The position numbers and the translations under genes are program-made. A DNA stretch of 64,000 nt from Chryseobacterium phosphatilyticum (GTDB lineage: Bacteria; Bacteroidota; Bacteroidia; Flavobacteriales; Weeksellaceae), in contig NZ_PPED02000001.1 in NCBI RefSeq assembly GCF_002899825.2, positions 186,001 through 250,000 on the forward strand, in the 5' to 3' direction. This document shows, piece by piece, positions 34,580-43,887 of this stretch (position 1 is its first letter; the number at the start of each line of letters is the position of its first letter). The notes under the pieces were generated by a model. That model did no database searches and was not told the DNA's origin. It was given only the letters and a program-made list of their open reading frames with translations.

Positions 34580-35404
34580 CTAGCTTTTAAAAACAGGCTC
34601 CTTATCTTTTTCAAGATAAATATATCGGCCTTTGATGCCATTCTGGAGCATTTCTTTTTTCTTGTTTAGTTCTTCAGCAGATTCTATGCTTTCATTTTTA
34701 AAAGATAGATTTCCACCGTTTTTTACTTTTTCAGAAAATATCCTTGTGGGATTTTGATAAATATCTTCAATATATTTATTAAATTTTTCATTGGTTATCA
34801 AAATAGCCGGCTTACTGTAGTGAGTTTCCACAAATTCTCTGGTGTCATAGTCTGTGCCCAGTTTTTCATTATTGATTAACTGATAAACAAAATTCTGATC
34901 TGCATCTTCAAGGATAAAAATAAGGCCCGGAAGACCTCTGAATTTATATGGACCTTCCTTAATATTAATCTCATTAGAAAACCATGCGCTCCAGCTTCTG
35001 CCTCCGAAATGGGTTGTCGCTTTTTGAAGCTTATATCCGTTATAATCCTTAGTTTCCTGAAGTACCTGCCATGTCATTTCATCATGTGTTTTCACCACAA
35101 AATAATCAAAGAAATCCCTGTACCATTTATTGTCGAAGGAATCCGGTTTTCTTTCGATAACCTGATCCGTTTTTGTGCTGTAACGGGAGATTGGTTGACT
35201 GGAATTTTTATTTTTCACATCATAATCAGCGAAGCCTTTATCATAAAACTTAACAGACTTTGGGCTGATATCCAGATTCATCAGATCTCTTCTATACTCC
35301 TGTGAGGGATCTTTCCGGTACTGAAGTTCATAGGTAAATCTGTTGGTTTGAGATTGATAAAAAGAACCTGCACAGAAAGCAAGTAATAGGAGTGTTTTTT
35401 TCAT
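34580..35404 (-). CDS. GLPGLI-family secreted protein
   Basis: A 274-residue exported protein (signal peptide about 1-20, ending YQSQ) carrying the family-defining motif FRGLPGLIF in the middle and the surrounding GGRSWSAWFSNEI and IKEGPYKF segments. GLPGLI proteins are found almost only in Bacteroidetes, often near TonB-dependent receptors; their role is unknown. No such receptor is next to this copy. Its promoter lies inside the terminator of the upstream MATE gene. Confidence 0.88.
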   Translation of the reverse strand: MKKTLLLLAFCAGSFYQSQTNRFTYELQYRKDPSQEYRRDLMNLDISPKSVKFYDKGFADYDVKNKNSSQPISRYSTKTDQVIERKPDSFDNKWYRDFFDYFVVKTHDEMTWQVLQETKDYNGYKLQKATTHFGGRSWSAWFSNEINIKEGPYKFRGLPGLIFILEDADQNFVYQLINNEKLGTDYDTREFVETHYSKPAILITNEKFNKYIEDIYQNPTRIFSEKVKNGGNLSFKNESIESAEELNKKKEMLQNGIKGRYIYLEKDKEPVFKS

Positions 35405-35422
35405 GTAAATTAGTTAACCGGG

Positions 35423-35450
35423 CAAAAATAAATAAAAAAACGCAGAACAA
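35423..35450 (-). promoter_or_regulatory. Promoter TTG-N17-TATTTTTG of the GLPGLI gene
   Basis: On minus: TTG (35448-35450), 17-base spacer, TATTTTTG (35423-35430), 18 bases before ATG 35404. The TTG falls in the loop of the MATE terminator. Confidence 0.6.
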
Positions 35451-35461
35451 AGCTCTGCGTT
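35439..35461 (-). terminator. Terminator of the MATE gene
   Basis: Arms 35439-35446 and 35454-35461 (AACGCAGA / TCTGCGTT); the A-run before it on plus gives a T-run on the minus transcript. Confidence 0.8.
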
Positions 35462-35468
35462 AATTTGT

Positions 35469-36845
35469 TTACGGTGTTTTTACCTGTACATTCTGCTTAA
35501 TTCTTTTTGCGGACATATTCAAGAATCGTTTAACAAGGAATACGGCGGATATTGTTAATCCTAATCCGAGAGCGATCCACATTCCGAATGCTCCCATTTC
35601 CAATGTTACACAGAAGAAATAACCTAAAGGAATCGTGATGACCCAATATGCAATAAAAGTGTAAATGGAAGGTATTTTCACATCCTGCAATCCTCTCAAC
35701 ATCCCTAAAGCGGTTACCTGTATACCATCTGAAAGCTGGAATAAAGCAGCAATAATCATTAGTTTTGATGCCAGCGTAATGACTTCAACCTCTTCTTTTT
35801 TGGTGAAGAAAGTAGGTAATATGTTTCTTCCCAGAATGAATACCAATCCACAGATACACATGAAGATAAAGGCAATCTTCAAATTGTTGATTCCTACTTT
35901 TCGGAGTTCAACAAAGTTCTGCTCACCCAGTTTTCTTCCAATCATTACGGTAGAAGCGACACTAAATCCAACGCAAAGGTTGAATGTAAATGAAGCCATA
36001 CTTAAAGCAATCTGATGAGATGCAATATCATGAGCAGAAATCAAACCACATATAAATGCAGCTCCGGCAAATGCCGTTACTTCAAAGAACATCTGTAAAG
36101 CGGTTGGTAGTCCTAGTTTTACCATTTTATCGAACATCTTCTTAGAGAAATTCTGCATTTTCAATGAGAAATCTTTAATATAACGTCTGGTTCTTTCTTC
36201 TTTAACTAAAACAAAATAAAGGAAAACAACCATGAAAATTCTGGAAATCAAAGTGGCCAGAGCAGATCCTTTGACTCCCATGGGAGGTATTCCCCAAAGA
36301 CCTTTGATAAACACATAGTTTAAGGCAATATTGATAATGTTGGCAATAATAGTCGCCTTGGTCACCCCTATGGTATAGGATAAGCCTTCAGAAACCTCAC
36401 GAAGCGTCTGGAAAGCCATAAAAGGAATCATACTCACCACCATAATACTTAAGAAGCTTACGGTATCTGGAATGATCTTTGCCGGCTGACCGGAATGATA
36501 GAGTAGAGGCATTCCCAGCAAGAGGATCGCCATAAGAATAACTCCCACCGACATATTGATTACAAAACCATGGCTGAATACAGAATTGATGGTATCATGA
36601 TCCTGTCTTGAATGTGCTTCCGAAACCAGGGGAGGGATCGCAAATGAAAATCCCAGTGCTAACACAAATATGGAGAAGAATACTGCATTCCCCAATGAAA
36701 CAGATGCCAGCGCATCAGCTCCCAAAAGTTGTCCGACAATGATATTGTCAAATAAGTTGACCGAAACCTGCCCCACCTGGGTTAGCATAACAGGCAGAGC
36801 CAAAGTCAGGCATTCTTTTGTGTAGTTTTTGTTTAAAAAGTTCAT
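35469..36845 (-). CDS. MATE-family efflux transporter
   Basis: A 458-residue protein with twelve predicted membrane helices in two MATE halves. Seen signatures: LALPVMLTQVGQVSVNLFDNIIVGQLGADAL-type first helix region and, in the second half, KLGLPTALQMFFEVTAFAGAAFICG. MATE proteins export organic cations or drugs using a Na+ or H+ gradient (NorM type). The substrate is unknown. It has a good terminator; no TAnnTTTG box was found upstream. Confidence 0.9.
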   Translation of the reverse strand: MNFLNKNYTKECLTLALPVMLTQVGQVSVNLFDNIIVGQLLGADALASVSLGNAVFFSIFVLALGFSFAIPPLVSEAHSRQDHDTINSVFSHGFVINMSVGVILMAILLLGMPLLYHSGQPAKIIPDTVSFLSIMVVSMIPFMAFQTLREVSEGLSYTIGVTKATIIANIINIALNYVFIKGLWGIPPMGVKGSALATLISRIFMVVFLYFVLVKEERTRRYIKDFSLKMQNFSKKMFDKMVKLGLPTALQMFFEVTAFAGAAFICGLISAHDIASHQIALSMASFTFNLCVGFSVASTVMIGRKLGEQNFVELRKVGINNLKIAFIFMCICGLVFILGRNILPTFFTKKEEVEVITLASKLMIIAALFQLSDGIQVTALGMLRGLQDVKIPSIYTFIAYWVITIPLGYFFCVTLEMGAFGMWIALGLGLTISAVFLVKRFLNMSAKRIKQNVQVKTP

Positions 36846-36889
36846 AATATTTTAAGATTCATATAGTTTATACTGTAAATAAGGCAAAA

Positions 36890-36919
36890 AAAAATTTGCA
36901 GTGAGTACTGCAAATTTTT
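36890..36919. terminator. Terminator between NtrC-like and MATE genes
   Basis: AAAAATTTGCAGT (36890-36902), loop GAGT, ACTGCAAATTTTT (36907-36919). It serves the NtrC-like gene on minus. Confidence 0.8.
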
Positions 36920-36943
36920 ATAAATATTGTAAATAATAATGTA

Positions 36944-38128
36944 TTATTTCCTTACAAAACTTGCAACGTCACTTTCAGAAACAGTGTTTCCACCAAGAAT
37001 AATTAATCTCTCAACAACATTCCTTAATTCTCTGATGTTCCCAGTCCACGAAAGAGCTTTTAAAGCATCAATAGCTTTATCATCAAACTTTTTCACTGCA
37101 GTACCATGCTCATCAGCAATCATACCTGAGAAATGCTCAACCAACAATTTGATGTCTTCTTTTCTTTCATCCAATGGCGGAACATAAATTTCAATTACAG
37201 AAAGTCTGTGGTAAAGATCTTCTCTGAATTTTCCTTCTTCAATCTCCTTCTGCATATTTTTATTGGTTGCCGCAATTACTCTCACGTCAACTTTAATCTC
37301 TTTATCGCTTCCAACAGGAGATACTTTGCTTTCCTGAAGGGCTCTTAATACTTTTGCCTGAGCGATAAGGCTCATATCTCCAATTTCATCAAGGAAGATT
37401 GTTCCTCCGCTTGCCTGTTCGAATTTCCCTTGCTTATCCTTAATAGCACCTGTAAAAGATCCTTTTACGTGTCCGAAAAGTTCAGATTCAATAAGCTCAG
37501 ACGGAATCGCCGCACAGTTCACTTCAATCATTGGTCCTCTTGCACGCTCGCTTTGATTGTGAATAGCATGAGCCACTAATTCTTTTCCTGCACCATTAGG
37601 CCCTGTGATTAAAACTCTTGCATCAGAAACAGCTACCTTTTCGATCATGTCCTGAATTTTCTGCAGAGCAGGAGAGGTACCGATCATCTGGTATTTTTTA
37701 TTTACCTTTTTCTTTAGCGTTTTATTTTCTGTCTGAAGGTTTTTGTTTTCTTTTTTCAACGTTTCCTTAACCAGAGCATTTTTTACGCTGGTGATCAGTC
37801 TGTTGATGTCAATAGGCTTAGAGATAAAGTCATATGCACCCTCTTTCAAGCAGGAAACAGCGGAATCGATGTCTGCGTGACCCGAGATCATGATAAAAGT
37901 TGTTTCAGGCTTCAATACAAGACTTTGCTTTAAGAGCTCAGTTCCTGAAAGTTTAGGCATTTTGATATCAGAAATCACCAGAGCGAAATCTTCTTTCTCT
38001 ACCTGCTTGTAGCCTTCAAGGCCGTCTTCGGCGATAACAAATTCATAATCTGTAAGTTCATCAGAAAGAATACTGTGAAGTACTCCCGATATTGCTTTTT
38101 CGTCTTCTACTATAAGGATTTTTTGCAT
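36944..38128 (-). CDS. NtrC-type response regulator without visible Fis domain
   Basis: A 394-residue protein: receiver domain (about 1-120, phospho-acceptor Asp54 in VISDIKMP, conserved Lys in FISKPID), a Lys-rich coiled linker (about 121-145), then a sigma-54-type AAA+ domain (about 148-370) with Walker A GPNGAGKE, the sigma-54-contact loop GSFTGA (variant of GAFTGA), Walker B GGTIFLDEIGD and the arginine-finger region FREDLYHRLSV. The chain stops at SESDVASFVRK, just after the AAA+ lid, where NtrC proteins continue for about 60 more residues into a Fis-type HTH. So no DNA-binding domain is visible. No histidine kinase gene is adjacent. Confidence 0.88.
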   Translation of the reverse strand: MQKILIVEDEKAISGVLHSILSDELTDYEFVIAEDGLEGYKQVEKEDFALVISDIKMPKLSGTELLKQSLVLKPETTFIMISGHADIDSAVSCLKEGAYDFISKPIDINRLITSVKNALVKETLKKENKNLQTENKTLKKKVNKKYQMIGTSPALQKIQDMIEKVAVSDARVLITGPNGAGKELVAHAIHNQSERARGPMIEVNCAAIPSELIESELFGHVKGSFTGAIKDKQGKFEQASGGTIFLDEIGDMSLIAQAKVLRALQESKVSPVGSDKEIKVDVRVIAATNKNMQKEIEEGKFREDLYHRLSVIEIYVPPLDERKEDIKLLVEHFSGMIADEHGTAVKKFDDKAIDALKALSWTGNIRELRNVVERLIILGGNTVSESDVASFVRK

Positions 38129-38133
38129 AGTCG

Positions 38134-38166
38134 CAAATTTAAATTTTTTGTTTCAATTATTAGCAA
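38134..38166 (-). promoter_or_regulatory. Promoter TTG-N22-TAAATTTG of the NtrC-like gene
   Basis: On minus: -7 box TAAATTTG (38134-38141), 5 bases before ATG 38128, with TTG at 38164-38166. The leader would be very short. Confidence 0.5.
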
Positions 38167-38184
38167 AAATCGTACCTAAAAATT

Positions 38185-38844
38185 CTATTTTGAATAATCT
38201 CTTCTGCCAAAAATCGCAGATCCAACTCTTACAGAGTTGGCTCCACATTCAATAGCAATCGGGAAATCATCACTCATTCCCATTGATAATGTTTTTAAAG
38301 GTTTTAGTTGATTTAATTCATCAAAAAGCTCTTTTAAAGTTAAAAATTCTTGTGTAACCTGTTGTTCGTCGTCAGTAAAAGTAGCCATTCCCATCAATCC
38401 GGTCATTTCTATATGAGGAAATTTTCCTTCGAGGTATTGTTGGAAAATATGTTTTGCCTCCTGAATTTCAAGCCCGAATTTGGTGTCTTCAGCGGCAATT
38501 TTTACCTGTAGTAAAACATTGATCACTCTGTTATTTTTGCCTGCTTCTTTATTGATTTCAGCTAATAATTTTTCAGAATCTACACTTTGTATCGTATCGA
38601 TAAAAGGAGCTATATATTTAACTTTGTTTGTTTGTAAATGACCAATCAGATGCCATTGGATATCTTTGGGAAGCAGGGGCGATTTTTCCATCAATTCCTG
38701 AACTTTGTTTTCTCCAAATACTCTTTGTCCAAAACCGTACACTTCCTCAATAGCTGAAACCGGATGTGTTTTGGATACAGCAACCAACTGAATAGGGTCA
38801 GGAAGTTGATTTTTTATAGTCTGATAGTTTTCTTTAATACTCAT
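38185..38844 (-). CDS. YggS/PROSC-family PLP homeostasis protein
   Basis: A 219-residue protein from ATG 38844; an upstream in-frame start adds 25 residues of poor quality and is rejected. The PLP-binding Lys is in QLVAVSKTHP, followed by FGENKVQEL, WHLIGHLQTNK and the C-terminal LSMGMSDDFPIAIECGANSVRVGSAIFG, all YggS hallmarks. The family buffers and delivers pyridoxal phosphate; it is not an alanine racemase despite the fold. It is 75 bases downstream of the polysaccharide deacetylase gene on the same strand. Confidence 0.93.
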   Translation of the reverse strand: MSIKENYQTIKNQLPDPIQLVAVSKTHPVSAIEEVYGFGQRVFGENKVQELMEKSPLLPKDIQWHLIGHLQTNKVKYIAPFIDTIQSVDSEKLLAEINKEAGKNNRVINVLLQVKIAAEDTKFGLEIQEAKHIFQQYLEGKFPHIEMTGLMGMATFTDDEQQVTQEFLTLKELFDELNQLKPLKTLSMGMSDDFPIAIECGANSVRVGSAIFGRRDYSK

Positions 38845-38919
38845 ACGTGCAAATTTCCGAAAATTACTTGACAGTTGCCAGTCTTGGATACATTTTACCT
38901 TATCCTTTTTACAATACAA

Positions 38920-39780
38920 TTAATTCAAAACTTCATTGATCTTCGGATATTGCGAAATCTTTCTGAAAACAAATTTGTTTGTTTTTTGCAATTTCTCAAT
39001 AAACAGATCAAGTTCGTTGATGGAATCAGTGTCTCTAAGGTATTGATCATGGGTAAGAAAGACAAGGTGTCTTGAAGTTTTTTCCAGATCATTCAGGAAG
39101 ATGCTGTCTACTTTTTTCAGCATGGCTTCATGGCTGCCCTTTAAAGTCATTTTCTGGGATGGTCTCCATTCAAGATCCCAACCGATTACCTTATATCCGG
39201 CATTTTTAAGCCCGTTGGCGGCAGAGGCAGAGCTTTTAATATCGGTCACGTTAATAGTATTGAGTCTCCAGATATTTCTGCCCGGAGTTCTTGCAATTTT
39301 ATCAGTAAGTTTTAAACTGTCTTTGGCAATGTCGAAATCATGCACAACGGCATCAGTATTTTTATAAAAATCTGAGTATTTGTTGTGAGCATGAGAAAAA
39401 CTATGATTGGCAAGCTCAATCAGCGGATTTTCTTTTAAAAGTTTAAAATCATTTTTTTGTTTGGTGCTTCCATACGCATGTTTTCCTACCAGAAAGGCGG
39501 TGGCACATACGTTTCTTTTATTCAGGATTTTTAAAAGGTTTTCTGTACCCTGATTAGGGCCGTCATCAAAGGTTAGGTAGATGACTCTTTTGTCCGGATC
39601 TACTTCTTCATCATCCATCTTGGGGACTGCTTCTGCGGCAGGATGTTCCTGTGAATTCAGTTTTTCATTCACATCATTCTTGAAGTTACAGCTGTTCAAT
39701 AAAAATGAAGTTGCACTCATCAATGCAAACATCCCGAGAAAAGTCATATTTTTTGACTTTCCCGCAAAATTTTTTTTCAT
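38920..39780 (-). CDS. Polysaccharide deacetylase (NodB-homology) lipoprotein
   Basis: A 286-residue protein with a lipoprotein-like signal (SFLLNSCNF) and a NodB domain (about 65-250). The metal/catalytic motifs are seen: YLTFDDGPN (motif 1, Asp-Asp) and ELANHSFSHAH (motif 2, His-x3-His), with RTPGRNIWRLN as motif 3. Likely substrates are peptidoglycan, chitin fragments or exopolysaccharide; which one cannot be told. The 286 bases upstream, to the DUF72 gene, are very AT-rich with no clear promoter box. Confidence 0.87.
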   Translation of the reverse strand: MKKNFAGKSKNMTFLGMFALMSATSFLLNSCNFKNDVNEKLNSQEHPAAEAVPKMDDEEVDPDKRVIYLTFDDGPNQGTENLLKILNKRNVCATAFLVGKHAYGSTKQKNDFKLLKENPLIELANHSFSHAHNKYSDFYKNTDAVVHDFDIAKDSLKLTDKIARTPGRNIWRLNTINVTDIKSSASAANGLKNAGYKVIGWDLEWRPSQKMTLKGSHEAMLKKVDSIFLNDLEKTSRHLVFLTHDQYLRDTDSINELDLFIEKLQKTNKFVFRKISQYPKINEVLN

Positions 39781-40066
39781 AAAAATTAATGGCGTTTTAT
39801 TTGTTAAAAATCGTTAAAAATAACAATCGAATGTTAACAAAATATATGCCATATTGCTCCCTTTTTTTCTTTTTAAGATTATTTTAAGAACTTTATAATA
39901 AGGGAATTTTTTATGAATTTGTTGATTGCAAATTGATAATGCCCGGATCTTTGGTTTTTAACATTTATAAATGTTAAAATCATAGTAATTTTCTATATAT
40001 ATTGATGTTTTGCTATTTTTTCTGATTTGAAGAATTATTTTATTTTATCAAATCAATCTGTGATCA

Positions 40067-40795
40067 TTATTCTAAAATGTTTTTTAAATATAAGGCATTG
40101 TTGATTGCTGATGTTCCCCAGGTATTATTAAAGAAAATAAAAGCTTTTTGCGTAGTACCTTTGATTTGTTCCGCCAAATGATCAATAAAACCTGTGTTGT
40201 AAGAAGATTTGTAAAGTGTTGGGGTGCCGTGAAGTCTGTAGTAAAGTGTTTCAGGGTTGTTGATAATAATGTCTTCAGGAAGGGGACCCGGAAAACTTAC
40301 CCCCGAAAAAATGATATTCATACTTTTTAAAAGATTAAATATCTCCTTTTGCCACCATGATTGATTCCGAAATTCAATAACATTAAGAAAATTATTGTCT
40401 ATGTTTTTGATAATTCTTTCAATATTTTCCTCACCGCTTTCAAAAGAAGGAGGAAACTGATACAAGAAGCCGGAAAGTTTATCTTTCAGGTGATTTTGAA
40501 TATAAATACAAAATTCAGTAATTTCTTTTTTTGAATCTGAAAGGCGGTTTTGGTGAGTAATTGTTTTGGGAATTTTAATGAAAAATCTGAAGGTGTCAGG
40601 AGTTTCTTGATACCACTTTAAAAGGGTCTTTGCAGTTGGTTTCCTGTAAAATGTAGAGTTGATCTCAACGGTATTAAAAACGTTTGCATATAAAGAAAGA
40701 AAATCTTTACTTTGAGCATTTTCAGGATATAAAGACCCTTTCCAGTCGTTATTATAAAATCCTGAACATCCTATGTAAAGATTTTCTTTTTTCAT
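40067..40795 (-). CDS. DUF72-family protein
   Basis: A 242-residue protein of the DUF72 TIM-barrel family: YIGCSGFYNNDWKGSLYPE at the N-terminus, VEINSTFYRKPTAKT, IEFRNQSWW and YYRLHG. The biochemical role of DUF72 is unknown, although an isomerase- or nuclease-like barrel has been suggested. Its ATG lies 5 bases after the stop of the copper ATPase gene, so the two are very likely one transcript. A functional link to metal export is not established. Confidence 0.9.
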   Translation of the reverse strand: MKKENLYIGCSGFYNNDWKGSLYPENAQSKDFLSLYANVFNTVEINSTFYRKPTAKTLLKWYQETPDTFRFFIKIPKTITHQNRLSDSKKEITEFCIYIQNHLKDKLSGFLYQFPPSFESGEENIERIIKNIDNNFLNVIEFRNQSWWQKEIFNLLKSMNIIFSGVSFPGPLPEDIIINNPETLYYRLHGTPTLYKSSYNTGFIDHLAEQIKGTTQKAFIFFNNTWGTSAINNALYLKNILE

Positions 40796-40800
40796 GAGAA

Positions 40801-43671
40801 TTATTTTATATCCAAATCTACTGAGTTTAATCTTAAGGAATTCAGGATTACTGACAGAGAGCTAAAACTCATGGCTGCAGCAGCAATCATTGGTGACAAG
40901 AGAATTCCAAAGAATGGATACAATAATCCTGCCGCAATTGGGACTCCCAGTACATTATAAATGAATGCAAAGAACAGATTTTCTTTAATGTTTCTAAGAA
41001 GTTTCTCACTTAATAATTTAGCTTTTGCGACGCCTAGAATATCTCCTTTGAGTAAGGTAATTTCTGCACTTTCAATCGCGACATCTGTTCCTGTTCCCAT
41101 AGCAATACCTACGTCAGACTGTGCAAGGGCAGGAGAGTCATTGATTCCGTCTCCTGTCATGGCAACTATCTTTCCTTGCTGTTGAAGTTTTTTGACCTCA
41201 TTCAGTTTATCTTCAGGAAGACAATTGGCTTTGAAATGTTGTATTCCAAGTTCATTGGCAACTGCTTTTGCAGTATGCTCATTGTCCCCTGTCATCATGA
41301 TCACGTCAATTCCTTCACTCATCAGTTGTTTAACTGCTTTTTTGGAGCTTTCTTTGATTTTATCCGTAAAACTGATAAATCCTAATACATTTTTGTCCTG
41401 AGCAATATAAGAGATGGTATGAGCCTTAGATTGTACCTCTACTGCTTTTTGCTTTAAATCTTCCGGAATAACAATTTGATGAGAAATCAGCAGACTTTCG
41501 TTTCCAAGATACGCAATTCTGCCGTTGATGTTACCTTTTACTCCTTTCCCTGAAATGTTTTCAAACTGTTCTACCTTTTCAGAAGTGATATTTTCGTCCT
41601 TAGCTCTTTTGATCACAGCATTTGAAAGAGGGTGTTCAGAATTTTGATTCAGTGAGTAAGCCAGTTTTAAAATCTCATTCTTATCTTCATAATTTACTGA
41701 TTCAATATATTCTACAGATGGTTTTCCTTCTGTTAAAGTTCCTGTTTTGTCGGTGATTAAAACATTTACTTTATTCATTTGTTCTAAAGCTTCAGCATTT
41801 TTGATAAGAATACCGTTTTTGGCTCCTTTACCAATTCCAACCATTAATGACATTGGAGTTGCCAGTCCCAGAGCGCATGGACATGCTACAATTAACACGG
41901 CAACAGCATTTACAAAAGCGAATAAGCTTCTTTTTCCTTCAGGCCCGAAAAACTGCCACGAAATAAACGTAAGAGCCGCAATAAGGATCACCACGGGAAC
42001 AAATACTTTTGAAACTTTATCTGTTAATTTTTGAATAGGAGCTTTGCTTCGGCTGGCTTCGTTGACCATTTTGATAATCTGTGAAAGAAGGGTTTCATCT
42101 CCTACTTTTTCAGCTTTCATAATGAACACCTGATTACCGTTAATGGTTCCGGAAGAAACTTTGTCATCAACAGTTTTTTCAACCGGAACGGGTTCTCCGG
42201 TAATCATACTTTCGTCTACAATTGAGTTACCTTCTGTAATTTTTCCGTCAACGGGAATTTTTTCACCAGGTTTTACTTTCAGAAGATCTCCGATTTTTAC
42301 CTGAGAAAGCAAAACTTTCTTTTCTTCACCATTTACAATAAGGTTGGCTTCATCCGGTGAAAGATTCATTAATTCTTTAATGGCATTACCTGTTTTTTTA
42401 TGAGCAGCCGCTTCCATCAATTGACCTAAAATCACCAGAGTGAGAATCACACAGACTGCCTCAAAATATAAAGGTATTTCATGGTTATGACCACGGATTT
42501 CGTGCGGAATGATGTCCGGAAAAGCTAATGCTACAATACTGAATATAAATGCTGCTGCTACTCCTAATGCAATAAGGCTGAACATATTCAGATTCCAGGT
42601 TTTAAAAGAAATCCAACCTCTTTTCAGTAAGAACCATCCTGAATAAAACATGACAGGAAGTGTCAATGCCAGCTCTATAAAGCCTTGAGTCTGATGTGAA
42701 AACGGAAAGTTGATCAACATACCGCCCATAGAAAGTATAAAGACGGGAATGGTAAACGCCAATGAAATGAGGAATTTTCTTTTTAAAATAGTATACGTTT
42801 CATCGTCATCATCGTCACTGTTGTCTGGTATTCTAACGAGATCCATTCCGCAAATAGGACAGCTTCCCGGTTCATCACGAATAATTTCCGGGTGCATGGG
42901 ACAGCTGTATTTTGCAGTTTTCTTTTCCGGATATTTTACAAGATCCATCCCGCAAACAGGACAACCTACGTTGGAATCATAAGTTTTATCTCCTTCACAG
43001 TACATGGGGCAATAGTATCTTCCAGCCATGTCATCAGTAACTTTAGGAGCTTCATGATGATGATGGTGGTGAGCATGTGAATGTGAATGTGAATGTGAAT
43101 GTGAATGTGAATGGCTTACATCTGCATTTTTTACGAGATCTTCGGTGATTTCTTCCAAATGCATATGACATACGGGACAATCACTCTTTTCATCATACAC
43201 CTTATCTCCTTCGCAAAACATCGGACAATAGTATTTTCCGATGCTGTCTTTAAAGATTACCGGAAGGTGAGTTGAGGAATAGGTGGGTTTGTGATGAGGG
43301 TCTTTCTCTAGTTTTTCTTCAATAGGAACCAGATACATATTGCATTCCGGACATCTTTGTCCTTGTTTGAAATATACTTTTTCACCTTCACATTCCATCG
43401 GGCAATAATATACAGATGACGGAGATACGCGATCCTGAGGTTTCACAAAAGCCTTTTCGGGGTTGTTAGGATCCTCAAGTTTGTATTTTCCTATTTCTTC
43501 TAATGCATCGTTCAGTGTAATAAGTGCTACTTCATGATCTGAAGTAATGGTTGCTGTATTATTTTCAAGATTCACATCAGCCTGAACACCTGGTATCGTA
43601 TTCAGTTGATTGGAGATCTTTTTCTGACAGCCTGAGCAGGTCATTCCGAGTATTTTATACTGTCGTTCCAT
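40801..43671 (-). CDS. Copper-type P1B-ATPase with HMA, four metal-binding YCPM modules and His tract
   Basis: A 956-residue transporter. The N-terminus is an HMA domain (about 1-70, MTCSGC with Cys12 and Cys15). Four heavy-metal-binding modules follow, each starting YYCPM or YSCPM and ending CPxC(G/N/H)M. A His/Ser tract of alternating HS and then six His lies between the second and third. The ATPase core has membrane helices from about residue 300, the actuator TGEP, the transport motif ACPCALG, the phosphorylation motif DKTGT, the SEHPL loop, and [10 protein letters not shown]. The CPC motif indicates Cu+ or Ag+ export. The repeated metal-binding region is far longer than in ordinary CopA. 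It is followed by DUF72 5 bases downstream. Confidence 0.93.
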   Translation of the reverse strand: MERQYKILGMTCSGCQKKISNQLNTIPGVQADVNLENNTATITSDHEVALITLNDALEEIGKYKLEDPNNPEKAFVKPQDRVSPSSVYYCPMECEGEKVYFKQGQRCPECNMYLVPIEEKLEKDPHHKPTYSSTHLPVIFKDSIGKYYCPMFCEGDKVYDEKSDCPVCHMHLEEITEDLVKNADVSHSHSHSHSHSHSHAHHHHHHEAPKVTDDMAGRYYCPMYCEGDKTYDSNVGCPVCGMDLVKYPEKKTAKYSCPMHPEIIRDEPGSCPICGMDLVRIPDNSDDDDDETYTILKRKFLISLAFTIPVFILSMGGMLINFPFSHQTQGFIELALTLPVMFYSGWFLLKRGWISFKTWNLNMFSLIALGVAAAFIFSIVALAFPDIIPHEIRGHNHEIPLYFEAVCVILTLVILGQLMEAAAHKKTGNAIKELMNLSPDEANLIVNGEEKKVLLSQVKIGDLLKVKPGEKIPVDGKITEGNSIVDESMITGEPVPVEKTVDDKVSSGTINGNQVFIMKAEKVGDETLLSQIIKMVNEASRSKAPIQKLTDKVSKVFVPVVILIAALTFISWQFFGPEGKRSLFAFVNAVAVLIVACPCALGLATPMSLMVGIGKGAKNGILIKNAEALEQMNKVNVLITDKTGTLTEGKPSVEYIESVNYEDKNEILKLAYSLNQNSEHPLSNAVIKRAKDENITSEKVEQFENISGKGVKGNINGRIAYLGNESLLISHQIVIPEDLKQKAVEVQSKAHTISYIAQDKNVLGFISFTDKIKESSKKAVKQLMSEGIDVIMMTGDNEHTAKAVANELGIQHFKANCLPEDKLNEVKKLQQQGKIVAMTGDGINDSPALAQSDVGIAMGTGTDVAIESAEITLLKGDILGVAKAKLLSEKLLRNIKENLFFAFIYNVLGVPIAAGLLYPFFGILLSPMIAAAAMSFSSLSVILNSLRLNSVDLDIK
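43075..43110. repeat. Six tandem copies of a hexanucleotide (ATGTGA) within the ATPase gene
   Basis: Six perfect 6-base units at 43075-43110 encode the alternating His-Ser tract. Being a multiple of three, copy-number changes would lengthen or shorten the tract without breaking the frame. Confidence 0.85.
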
Positions 43672-43887
43672 GATTCTAAATTTATACTACAAAGTTCCAA
43701 AACGGAGCTTTAATGTTGTTATAAATTTAAGGATAATAGTTATAAAATTAAGTTGGAGTGTATTTGAGTTGAAGGACTGGAGGGTATTAGAGTGTTGAAG
43801 CGAATGGGTATTGATGAATGTTGTAATAGTCGATATTCTTACATTTCAAATACGCGCACGCTCCAACTTTCTGTTATTTCGAATAGA

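Noticed and set aside
38845..38919. Longer N-terminus for YggS
   Set aside because: Family members begin about 10 residues before the conserved QLVAVSK segment, matching ATG 38844.
43075..43110. CRISPR-like array
   Set aside because: The repeat is a 6-base tandem unit without spacers and codes for the His-Ser tract of the ATPase.
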